Source: an uncultured Faecalibacterium sp.
GTDB lineage: Bacteria > Bacillota > Clostridia > Oscillospirales > Ruminococcaceae
Direction of reading: 5' to 3'
DNA length: 5,017 nucleotides
NCBI GenBank assembly: GCA_945982465.1
Contig: CAMFSB010000152.1
Coordinates: 1 to 5,017, forward strand
Numbering within the stretch: position 1 is the stretch's first letter; each line of letters opens with the position of its first letter. Positions 1 to 5,017 of the stretch are shown one piece after another. A program made the position numbers and the translations under genes. Under the pieces are notes generated by a model. The model saw nothing but the letters and a program-made list of their open reading frames with translations, had not been told where the DNA came from and made no database searches.

Positions 1-629
1 GTGGTACTGGTGCTGGCGGCATACGTTCTGATCCTGCGGCGGATGGGCTGCCGCTGGCGCAGGCTTCTGCCAGTGGCCGGGATGCTGCTTGTGTGCGCGG
101 CTTTGGCGGGCGCGCTGCTTTCCCGCAATGTACTGCGGGTGGCGCTGGTGGGCAACGCCTGGTCCCCGGCTGTGGTGCTGACGCAGAACGGCCGGGCGGC
201 GGTGCTGTTCCGGGGCGGCAGCTACAACGCGGTTCAGGTCACCCAGTATTTACAGCGCTATGGCATCGACCAGGCCGATCGGGTGATCGACCTGCGGTGC
301 CCGGCCGGACGCCGATCCTCCGGTGGCAGAGCGTACCGATTTCGCTGCTTTCCACAGGGGAGGGCGGCGTTGTCTGCCTGGAATTGGGCGGCGTGACCGC
401 GGCGGCCACCAGCGGGCAGCTGCAAACGGCCGGCTCGGTGCAGGCGGATCTGCTGTTGGGGTCTTCCAGCAATCCCGCCAGGGTGCAGGCCGGCACGGTG
501 CTTTGTTTGAGCAAGGGATATTCCTGGCTTGCCGAAACCGGGGCAAACACGGTATACTATGGACAATCGGGCCTTTGTGTGGAAATAAGGCCGCAAATCA
601 GTTATCGGATCACGGGGGCGTGGCAATGA
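1..629 (+). pseudogene. comEC: ComEC/Rec2-like DNA uptake protein, C-terminal part, frameshifted, 5' end outside the window
   Basis: ComEC forms the inner-membrane channel for single-stranded DNA uptake in competence. Here only the C-terminal end is present. Frame 1 runs from base 1 to a stop at 394-396. It gives hydrophobic segments at about residues 1-12 and 22-40 of the visible part, then the start of a beta-lactamase-like (MBL) domain (VALVGNAWSPAVV, a GG pair at residues 72-73, then a helix ending YGIDQADRVIDL at about 87-98). The family-like sequence then continues in frame 3 (PGRTPILRWQSVPISLLSTG onwards) to the TGA at 627-629. The coding sequence therefore looks broken near base 300. 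The MBL part is degenerate: neither the DVGQGD motif nor an HxHxDH motif is visible. Position directly before holA is a very common comEC context in Firmicutes and is a main reason for the name. The stop overlaps the holA start (ATGA). A one-base sequencing error is an alternative to true inactivation. Confidence 0.62.
295..305 (+). other. Probable frameshift site in the comEC-like gene
   Basis: Sensible protein sequence is in frame 1 up to about the codons for IDLRC (286-300) and in frame 3 from the CCC codon at 300-302 onwards. This corresponds to one missing base or a -1 shift. The site is a GC-rich stretch with a CCC run at 300-302. No classical X-XXY-YYZ slippery heptamer with a downstream structure is obvious, so a mutation or a base-calling deletion fits better than programmed frameshifting. 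Confidence 0.6.
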
Positions 630-1663
630 CCGCAGCGGAACAGCAGCTTAATGAACGGGTCCGGCAGGGATGCCCGGTATTTTACTTTTATTCCTCGGAG
701 GCCTATCTGGTACGGCAGGCGGCGGCCGGCGTGCGCGCTGTACTGCTGCAGCAGGAGGCGGAGACCACCGTGCTGGACGGCCCTGCGCCGGAGCTGGAAC
801 AGATCATCATGGCGGCGGGCACGATCTCGTTTTTTGGCACCCGCCGCGTGGTGGAGCTGCCGGAGCTGGACCCGGCAGCTTATTCGGATAAAGACCTGGA
901 TGCGCTGTGCGATGTTCTGCAAAGCACGGAAAACGCCGTTTTTCTGCTGTGCAGCGTGTTCGAACCCGAACGGGACCGGCTCAAGCTTTCCAAGCGCGCG
1001 CAAAAGCTGATCGCTCAGTGCAAAAAAACAGGCTTTGTGCAGGAGCTGGCAAAGCCCCGCCCCTTTGAGCTGAAAGCCCGCATGATCGAACGGGCCCGCC
1101 AACAGGGAACGACCATGACCGACAACGCGGCTGCCGCGCTGCTGGAACGCTGCGGCGACGATTTGTTTTTGCTGGAAAACGAAACCGACAAGCTGTGCGC
1201 GCTTTCGGGCTACGGAACGGTCACGCCCTCCATGGTGGCGCAGATGTGCGCCCAAACGCTGGAGGCGGATGTGTTTGAAATGGTGCGGATGGTCACTGCA
1301 AAAAATTCCACCGGCGCCTGCCAGAAGCTGCATACATTGCTGCGCCTGCAAAACGACCCGATCCAGATCACGGGCGCGCTGGTCAGCAGCTATGTAGACC
1401 TGTACCGGGTCAAGCTGGGGCAGACGGCGAAGAAAAACTACAGCGCCGTGTTCAAGGATTTTGGGTATCGGGGCAGCGATTTTCGGCTGAAGCGCTCGGC
1501 CGAAAATGCCGCCCACTACACGCTCGCGCAGCTCGAGAACTGCCTGGGCATTCTGGCGGAACTGGACAAAGGGCTGAAAAGCTCGCCGGTGGATAAACAG
1601 CTGCTGCTGGAAACCGCGCTGTGCCGGCTTGCGCTGGCCGGCACGGCTGTGCGGAGGAACTGA
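626..1663 (+). CDS. holA: DNA polymerase III subunit delta
   Basis: Delta is the clamp-loader subunit that opens the beta sliding clamp so that it can be placed on primed DNA at the replication fork. The protein is 345 residues, close to the family norm (E. coli delta is 343). Recognisable family blocks are: YSSEAYLVRQAA near residues 22-33 (the N-terminal Y-x-x-E-x-x-L region); FFGTRRVVEL at 69-78; the DLFLLENETDKLCAL block at 179-193, which matches the conserved acidic-Asn-Glu-x-x-Lys-Leu motif; EADVFEMV at 213-220, at the start of the C-terminal collar domain; and a final helix with DKGLKSSPVDKQLLLETALC at 314-333. The ATG at 626 is chosen because the family-like N-terminus begins there and it overlaps the upstream stop by ATGA, suggesting translational coupling. 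An upstream extension in the same frame is possible but resembles no family sequence. The next gene starts immediately after the stop. Confidence 0.93.
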   Translation: MTAAEQQLNERVRQGCPVFYFYSSEAYLVRQAAAGVRAVLLQQEAETTVLDGPAPELEQIIMAAGTISFFGTRRVVELPELDPAAYSDKDLDALCDVLQSTENAVFLLCSVFEPERDRLKLSKRAQKLIAQCKKTGFVQELAKPRPFELKARMIERARQQGTTMTDNAAAALLERCGDDLFLLENETDKLCALSGYGTVTPSMVAQMCAQTLEADVFEMVRMVTAKNSTGACQKLHTLLRLQNDPIQITGALVSSYVDLYRVKLGQTAKKNYSAVFKDFGYRGSDFRLKRSAENAAHYTLAQLENCLGILAELDKGLKSSPVDKQLLLETALCRLALAGTAVRRN

Positions 1664-2278
1664 ATGCAGGAGAAGATCAAAACCGGCCGCGTGATCGTGG
1701 TGGAGGGCAAATACGACGCCGCCAAGCTGGCGGGCATCGTGGATGCGGCCATCCTTACCACCGACGGCTTCGGCATCTATACCGACCGGCGCAGGCAGCG
1801 CCTTTTTAAAACGCTGGCACAAAAGCAGGGGCTTGTGCTGCTGTTGGATTCGGACGCAGCGGGGTTCCGCATCCGCACCTACCTGACCAATCTGGTGGGC
1901 GCGCAGTATGTGGTGCAGGCCTATGTCCCCGCCGTGCACGGCAAGGAGAGCCGCAAGCCCCAGCCGGGCCGCGAGGGGCTGCTGGGGGTGGAGGGCATCG
2001 ACGATGCCACCATCCGTTCCATGCTGCAAACGGCGCTGGCCGGGGAAAACGAAGCCCTGCCCGCAAAGCGGGCCGGCCGCCCGATTACCTATACAGACCT
2101 GTACGAATGGGGCATCTCGGGCACGGCGGACAGCGCGGCCCGGCGCGAAACGCTGCTGAACGCGCTGGGCCTGCCGCCCCGCCTTTCCAAAAAGGCGCTG
2201 GTGGAGGTGCTGAACACGCTGTATACCTTTGAGGAGCTGAACGATCAGGTGGGCCGGTATCTGCCGCCCTCCGGATGA
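1664..2278 (+). CDS. RNase M5-like Toprim/DUF4093 protein
   Basis: This 204-residue protein resembles ribonuclease M5 (RnmV, about 186 residues in B. subtilis), which matures the 5S rRNA precursor, along its whole length. The N-terminal Toprim domain has VIVVEGKYD (residues 10-18, catalytic-type Glu14) and LLLDSDAAGFRIR (59-71, acidic pair Asp62/Asp64), the metal-binding elements of this fold. A GVEGIDDATIRSML block (108-121) matches the M5 'GVEHAS..SIR' region. The C-terminal half, with TYTDLYEWGISG (142-153) and RRETLLNALGL (160-170), matches the DUF4093/M5 C-terminal domain. The start is firm: GGAGGA at 1653-1658 lies 5 bases before the ATG, and the holA stop abuts it. Canonical rnmV usually sits beside rsmA (ksgA), so this could be a paralogue with another RNA substrate. 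I therefore give no gene symbol. The family call is strong; the exact substrate is inferred. Confidence 0.85.
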   Translation: MQEKIKTGRVIVVEGKYDAAKLAGIVDAAILTTDGFGIYTDRRRQRLFKTLAQKQGLVLLLDSDAAGFRIRTYLTNLVGAQYVVQAYVPAVHGKESRKPQPGREGLLGVEGIDDATIRSMLQTALAGENEALPAKRAGRPITYTDLYEWGISGTADSAARRETLLNALGLPPRLSKKALVEVLNTLYTFEELNDQVGRYLPPSG

Positions 2279-2290
2279 ACCTGCCCCAAG

Positions 2291-2350
2291 GCAAAACAAG
2301 AAAGGCGCAGGCCGCTTTGCCGTTTATGCAACGGCAGGCGGCCTGCGCCT
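2291..2350. terminator. Long intrinsic terminator between convergent genes, best for the minus strand
   Basis: Bases 2303-2324 pair with 2330-2350. There are 13 uninterrupted pairs (2303-2315 with 2338-2350), then one bulged T, a G-T and a T-A pair, and six more pairs closing a 5-base loop (2325-2329). Read on the minus strand, the stem is followed by a T-rich run (complement of 2291-2302, TTCTTGTTTTGC), so it should end the pseudouridine synthase transcript. On the plus strand the stem is followed by GGTTCGCTTT, a weaker U-tract, and may also end the holA operon. Confidence 0.75.
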
Positions 2351-2430
2351 GGTTCGCTTTATGACCCGTTTGCAGCCGGAATACAAACCGGGAAGGGGAG
2401 CAGCGCCCCCGCAACAGACGGAACGGCGCT

Positions 2431-3381
2431 TCAGCGCAGTGTGCCGTCCACCACCTGGCTGTAATACCAGGGCTTGGGGGCTGTAAAGGTTTTGCCGCTT
2501 AAAAAGGCGAACGCAGGCTGGTCGAACCGCGGGAACTCCAGCTTCCAGGCGCACAGGGCCTGGTAGCGCAGCTTCAGCTCCCGGTTGGCCGCGTTGTTGC
2601 CGTATTTGCTGTCGCCCAGAATGGGGCAGCCAATGCTGGCCATGTGGGCGCGGATCTGGTGGGTGCGCCCGGTGATCAGCTTTACCTTCAGCAGCGCCAG
2701 CCGGCCCGATACAGCCAGCGTTTCGTACTGGGTCTCCACATCCTTTGCGCCGGGCAGCTTTTCTTCCACAATGCGCACTTTGCCCAGTTCTGCGTCTTTC
2801 AGCAGATACCCGCCCAGCGTGCCGTCGGGCGGGGCGGGGCGGCCAAAGGTCACGCACAGGTAGGTCTTTTGGATGCGCCGATTTTTGATCTCCTCCAAAA
2901 ACAATTGCTCCGCTTCGGGGGTTTTGGCAAGGATCATCAGGCCGCTGGTGCCGGTATCCAGCCGGTGGCACAGCGCCGGCTGATACAGGCTGTCCGGGCC
3001 GTATTCGCCCTTTTCGGCCAGATACCGCAATGCGCGGTTGAGCAGCGTGTCGTCCTGCGGGCCGTCCACCGGCAGCCCGGCGGGCTTGTTCACCACAAGG
3101 ATCTGCTCGCAGTCGTACACAACGTCGGCCGGGCAGCGGGCATTGCGCCAGGCCGGGCCGTCCTTGCGCGCGCCTTTGTCCAGGTCTTCGTCCAGAATGA
3201 ACAGCCGGATCTCGTCGCCGGCCATCACGCGGGTGGAAAGCGGCTGCTTTTTGCCGTTCAGCTTGATCTTGTTTTCGCGCAGGGCTTTGTTCAGCCGGCC
3301 CTGGCCCAGCGCCGGGAACTGCTCCATCAGGTATTTGTCCAGCCGGGTGGGGGCAAGGCATTTTACTTTTATGATCCGCAT
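2431..3381 (-). CDS. RluA-family RNA pseudouridine synthase with S4 domain
   Basis: The 316-residue enzyme isomerises specific uridines in rRNA or tRNA to pseudouridine. An S4-type RNA-binding domain spans about residues 13-60 (RLDKYLMEQF..., GRLNKALRENKIKLNG). The RluA catalytic domain follows: VYDCEQILVVNKPAGLPV (88-105), then the signature HRLDTGTSG (139-147) with the nucleophile Asp142, then GRTHQIRAH (238-246), and LGDSKYG (255-261). Length and domain order fit the RluC/RluD group, but the exact RNA target cannot be told from sequence, so no symbol is given. The ATG at 3381 is the only plausible start: an in-frame TAG lies a few codons upstream, and the next Met (19) would cut into the S4 domain. 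There is no Shine-Dalgarno sequence in front of it, unlike its neighbours. It is convergent with the holA operon and divergent from the uracil permease, so it is probably monocistronic. Confidence 0.92.
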   Translation of the reverse strand: MRIIKVKCLAPTRLDKYLMEQFPALGQGRLNKALRENKIKLNGKKQPLSTRVMAGDEIRLFILDEDLDKGARKDGPAWRNARCPADVVYDCEQILVVNKPAGLPVDGPQDDTLLNRALRYLAEKGEYGPDSLYQPALCHRLDTGTSGLMILAKTPEAEQLFLEEIKNRRIQKTYLCVTFGRPAPPDGTLGGYLLKDAELGKVRIVEEKLPGAKDVETQYETLAVSGRLALLKVKLITGRTHQIRAHMASIGCPILGDSKYGNNAANRELKLRYQALCAWKLEFPRFDQPAFAFLSGKTFTAPKPWYYSQVVDGTLR

Positions 3382-3403
3382 AGTCGCATTGGGGCGGATT
3401 ATC

Positions 3404-3424
3404 TGCTATACTCGCCAAAGTATA
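3404..3424 (+). promoter_or_regulatory. Extended -10 promoter for the permease leader within a TATACT/AGTATA dyad
   Basis: TGCTATACT (3404-3412) fits an extended -10 element (TGnTATAAT), which can work without a good -35. I see no convincing -35 about 17 bases upstream. Transcription would begin near 3419. The hexamer is one arm of a perfect dyad, TATACT (3407-3412), 6 bases, AGTATA (3419-3424). The minus strand therefore also carries TATACT (3424 to 3419), a possible -10 for the divergent pseudouridine synthase with a 5' leader of about 30 bases. The dyad could equally be a regulator site. Confidence 0.45.
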
Positions 3425-3442
3425 CGAAAGGCGGGCTGCTGT

Positions 3443-3529
3443 ATGGGATTTAAAAATGCGATCGTGCTGCGGCGGTTTCGTTTTCGTTTGTTTGTTGTTC
3501 CCAAAAAGAAAGGTACTACCTGTTTATAA
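3443..3529 (+). CDS. Putative 28-residue leader peptide of the uracil permease
   Basis: This small ORF starts with MGFKNAIVLRR and ends KKKGTTCL, with the TAA at 3527-3529. AAGGCGG at 3428-3434 differs from the ideal AAGGAGG at one base and lies 8 bases before the ATG, a good spacing. Codons 12-19 are TTT CGT TTT CGT TTG TTT GTT GTT. These U-rich choices are quite unlike the GC-ending codons of the permease, so the RNA composition rather than the peptide seems to matter. The stop codon lies inside the loop of the downstream terminator, so a ribosome reaching the end would cover the 5' arm of the hairpin. This is the geometry of a coupled transcription-translation attenuator. I know of no family for the peptide itself. 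Its translation is inferred from the ribosome site and layout. Confidence 0.5.
   Translation: MGFKNAIVLRRFRFRLFVVPKKKGTTCL
3476..3499 (+). promoter_or_regulatory. U-rich tract in the leader RNA, possible UTP-sensitive pause region
   Basis: Seventeen of these 24 bases are T (blocks TTT, TTTT, TTT, TTT, TT, TT separated by CG or G) inside an otherwise GC-rich region. It lies just before the terminator hairpin. In E. coli pyrBI a comparable U-rich segment slows RNA polymerase when UTP is low, letting the translating ribosome catch up. The same role is inferred here. A weak alternative pairing with the A-rich stretch 3503-3511 (8 of 9 positions) is possible, but it would not reach the terminator core. 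Confidence 0.45.
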
Positions 3530-3551
3530 ACGGTAGTGCCTCTTTTTTTGG
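3501..3551 (+). terminator. Intrinsic terminator/attenuator in front of the uracil permease
   Basis: The core stem is AGGTACTACC (3511-3520) pairing with GGTAGTGCCT (3532-3541; one G-U), followed by C and seven Ts (3543-3549). Including the A-rich flank, 3501-3520 pairs with 3532-3551 over 20 positions: 17 Watson-Crick pairs, 2 G-U and 1 mismatch, with an 11-base loop (3521-3531). No gene ends on the plus strand just upstream, because the neighbouring gene points the other way. A terminator here therefore makes sense only as an attenuator of the permease transcript, which begins translation 26 bases later. Confidence 0.8.
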
Positions 3552-3559
3552 CAAAAACG

Positions 3560-3565
3560 AGGAGG
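3560..3565 (+). promoter_or_regulatory. Ribosome binding site that decides the permease start
   Basis: AGGAGG at 3560-3565 is a perfect Shine-Dalgarno core. It is only 1 base from the ATG at 3567 but 10 bases from the in-frame ATG at 3576, so the second ATG is the likely start. It lies just beyond the attenuator T-run. Confidence 0.8.
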
Positions 3566-3575
3566 AATGTATCGC

Positions 3576-4931
3576 ATGAGTGAAAAGATCGATTATTCGC
3601 AGGGCATATACGATGCCAAAACGCTGGGCACGCCCAAAATGCTGGTACTGGGCGCGCAGCACATGTTTGCCATGTTCGGTGCCACCGTGCTGGTGCCGCT
3701 GATCACCGGCCTGAGCGTTTCCACCACGCTGCTCTGCGCGGGCCTGGGCACGCTGCTGTTCCACCTGATCACCAAGCGCAAGGTGCCGGCTTTCCTGGGT
3801 TCTTCGTTCGCATACCTGGGCGGCTTTGCCATTGTGGCGCCCAAGCTGATGGACGCCAACGGCGAGCAGACCATCGCCAACACCGAGATGCTGCCCTATG
3901 CCTGCGCGGGCGTGGCGTTCTCGGGCCTGCTGTATGTGGTGGTCAGCCTGCTGATCCGCGCGTTCGGCATCCGCCGCATCATGAAGTTCTTCCCGCCGGT
4001 GGTCACCGGCCCCATCATCATCGCCATCGGCCTGATCCTGGCCCCCTCGGCGATCTCCAACTGCGCGTCCAACTGGCTGCTGGCCATTGTGGCGCTGGGC
4101 ACCGTGATCGTGTGCAACATCTGGGGTAAGGGCATGGTCAAGATCCTGCCCATCCTGCTGGGCGTGCTGGTATCGTACGCTGTGGCGTTGGTCACCGGTG
4201 CGGTGGATTTCAGCCCCATTTCTGCGGCCGACTGGGTAGGCCTGCCGCTGCATAAGAGCTCGATGGGCCTGTTTGCCATCGACGGCAGCCCGGCGTTCAT
4301 CAGTGCCCTGTTCACCATCATGCCCATTGCGCTGGCCACGATGATGGAGCATATCGGCGATATCGCCGCCATCAGCGCCACCGCCGGCCACAACTACATC
4401 AATGACCCCGGCCTGAACCGCACGCTGATGGGCGACGGTCTGGCCACCACGATGGCCGGCCTGCTGGGCGGCCCGGCCAACACCACCTACGGCGAGAACA
4501 CCGGCGTGCTGGCCCTGACCAAGATCTATGACCCGCTGGTCATCCGCATTGCGGCAGTGTTCGCCATCGTTCTCAGCTTCAGCCCCAAGTTTGAAGCCAT
4601 CATCAACACCATCCCGGCCGGCATCATCGGCGGCATCAGCTTTGTGCTGTACGGCATGATCTCCGCCATCGGTGTGCGCAACGTAGTGGAAAATCAGGTC
4701 GACTTTACCAACAGCCGTAACCTGCTCATTGCTGCCGTTATCCTGGGGTGCGCTCTGGGCTTTAACTCCGTGGGCGGCATCACCTTCGGCATCGGCGGTG
4801 TCAGCGTTACCCTGTCCGGCCTGGCCATTGCTGCCCTGGCCGGCATCCTGCTGAACGCCATCCTGCCCGGCAATGATTACGAGTTCGACTCCAACCCCGG
4901 CACCGGCGAAGGCACCAGCCTGCGCGTCTGA
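3576..4931 (+). CDS. uraA: Uracil permease (NCS2 family, UraA type)
   Basis: This 451-residue integral membrane protein should import uracil with protons for pyrimidine salvage (PyrP is the Firmicute name). It is hydrophobic almost throughout, as expected for the 14-segment UraA fold (7+7). Family marks are: GAQHMFAMFGATVLVP at residues 26-41; PAFLGSSFAYLGGF at 71-84; FFPPVVTGP at 138-146; MMEHIGD at 256-262; NDPGLNRTLMGDGLATTMAG at 276-295; NTTYGENTGV at 302-311; and IIGGISFVLYG at 350-360. Glu258 and Glu307 correspond to UraA Glu241 and Glu290, which hold uracil, and Tyr359 corresponds to Tyr342. The spacings (49 and 101 residues) match exactly. Position 262 is Asp where E. coli UraA has His245. 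The start is set by the AGGAGG at 3560-3565. Codons are strongly GC-ending, more so than in holA, suggesting high expression. Expression probably depends on read-through of the upstream attenuator. A xanthine substrate is possible but less likely given the UraA-type motifs. Confidence 0.92.
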   Translation: MSEKIDYSQGIYDAKTLGTPKMLVLGAQHMFAMFGATVLVPLITGLSVSTTLLCAGLGTLLFHLITKRKVPAFLGSSFAYLGGFAIVAPKLMDANGEQTIANTEMLPYACAGVAFSGLLYVVVSLLIRAFGIRRIMKFFPPVVTGPIIIAIGLILAPSAISNCASNWLLAIVALGTVIVCNIWGKGMVKILPILLGVLVSYAVALVTGAVDFSPISAADWVGLPLHKSSMGLFAIDGSPAFISALFTIMPIALATMMEHIGDIAAISATAGHNYINDPGLNRTLMGDGLATTMAGLLGGPANTTYGENTGVLALTKIYDPLVIRIAAVFAIVLSFSPKFEAIINTIPAGIIGGISFVLYGMISAIGVRNVVENQVDFTNSRNLLIAAVILGCALGFNSVGGITFGIGGVSVTLSGLAIAALAGILLNAILPGNDYEFDSNPGTGEGTSLRV

Positions 4932-4948
4932 TCCTGCGCTTATCTGAC

Positions 4949-4965
4949 GGGTGTGTTTGACACCT
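4949..4965 (+). other. Small hairpin after the permease gene
   Basis: GGTGT (4950-4954) pairs with ACACC (4960-4964) around a 5-base loop, with a possible G-T pair at the base. No T-run follows, so it is a poor terminator by itself. It may protect the 3' end of the transcript or be chance. Confidence 0.25.
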
Positions 4966-5017
4966 AAGGCAATACCGCATAATTCTAAGTGCCGATACGG
5001 CGAGCGAGGTGCGGCAG
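4966..5017. repeat. Possible left end of a dispersed intergenic repeat, cut by the window edge
   Basis: The stretch from AAGGCAATACCGCATAATTC to the edge is non-coding and has short self-complementary parts: GCC-GATAC-GGC at 4991-5001, and TGCCG (4990-4994) against CGGCA (5012-5016). Its composition differs from the coding DNA before it. It resembles the ends of short MITE-like intergenic repeats in related gut Firmicutes, from memory only. The second end is not in the window, so this is tentative. Confidence 0.25.

Noticed and set aside
286..305. Programmed -1 ribosomal frameshifting in the comEC-like gene
   Set aside because: There is no X-XXY-YYZ slippery site and no clear stimulating hairpin, so mutation or a sequencing deletion is simpler.
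602..2299. A 565-codon open frame on the minus strand opposite holA and the M5-like gene
   Set aside because: It is a shadow frame. Both plus-strand genes have clear family motifs and ribosome sites, while this one gives a His/Gln/Arg-rich low-complexity protein with no recognisable domain.
2351..2430. Possible small gene or extra structure between the convergent genes
   Set aside because: There is no start with a ribosome site and only short GC-rich pairings; nothing beyond the terminator is supported.
3371..3391. A six-codon minus-strand ORF (ATG at 3389) overlapping the pseudouridine synthase start
   Set aside because: It is very short, has no ribosome site and is easily produced by chance.
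2324..3418. A 364-codon minus-strand open frame overlapping the pseudouridine synthase
   Set aside because: It is rich in Pro, Arg, Ala and Gly with no family signal. The S4-RluA protein in the neighbouring frame explains the same DNA fully.
2644..3453. A 269-codon plus-strand open frame across the pseudouridine synthase
   Set aside because: It has no ribosome site or domain signal and runs antisense to a well-supported gene.
3382..3566. Purine riboswitch, PyrR site or T-box upstream of the permease
   Set aside because: I could not find the conserved core bases of any of these. The only clear structure is the terminator plus the leader ORF.
3516..4391. An open frame opposite the uracil permease
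   Set aside because: It is antisense to a clear transporter and rich in His, Gln, Asp and Gly, as expected for the reverse of a GC-rich membrane-protein gene.
1..5017. CRISPR array, tRNA, rRNA or insertion sequence
   Set aside because: I saw no regularly spaced direct repeats, cloverleaf pattern, rRNA motifs or transposase-like protein in the window.

Overview
The window is GC-rich bacterial DNA with tightly packed genes. Gene content and order (a comEC remnant, then holA, then an RNase M5-like Toprim gene), the GC-ending codons and the strong AGGAGG-type ribosome sites point to a GC-rich Firmicute. The closest picture I have is an Oscillospiraceae/Ruminococcaceae gut anaerobe of the Faecalibacterium-Gemmiger-Subdoligranulum kind. 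This placement is an inference from style, not a database match.

Layout. Bases 1-629 (+) hold the C-terminal part of a ComEC/Rec2-like DNA-uptake protein. Its reading frame breaks near base 300, and its beta-lactamase-like domain has lost the usual metal ligands. It overlaps holA (626-1663, DNA polymerase III delta subunit) by ATGA, and holA abuts an RNase M5-like gene (1664-2278), so the three read as one operon. A long hairpin (2303-2350) separates this operon from a convergent RluA-family pseudouridine synthase (2431-3381, minus strand). Bases 3382-3575 lie between two divergent genes. A UraA-type uracil permease (NCS2 family, 3576-4931) follows on the plus strand. The last 86 bases contain no gene, but may hold the start of a dispersed repeat.

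The most interesting part is the leader of the uracil permease (about 3404-3566). It contains, in order, an extended -10 promoter, a ribosome site, a 28-codon leader ORF with a very U-rich segment, and an intrinsic terminator whose loop contains the leader stop codon. The permease ribosome site comes only 8 bases after the terminator T-run. This is the architecture of the UTP-sensing, translation-coupled attenuators of enterobacterial pyrBI and pyrE. It would be an unexpected route to pyrimidine control in a Firmicute, where PyrR-dependent attenuation is the usual mechanism. I see no PyrR-type binding hairpin and no known purine riboswitch core here. The assignment is inferred from architecture and has not been tested.

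Functionally, the left operon combines DNA uptake (probably damaged), replication-clamp loading and RNA processing. The middle gene modifies rRNA or tRNA. The right-hand gene salvages uracil. Only the right-hand gene shows visible regulation.
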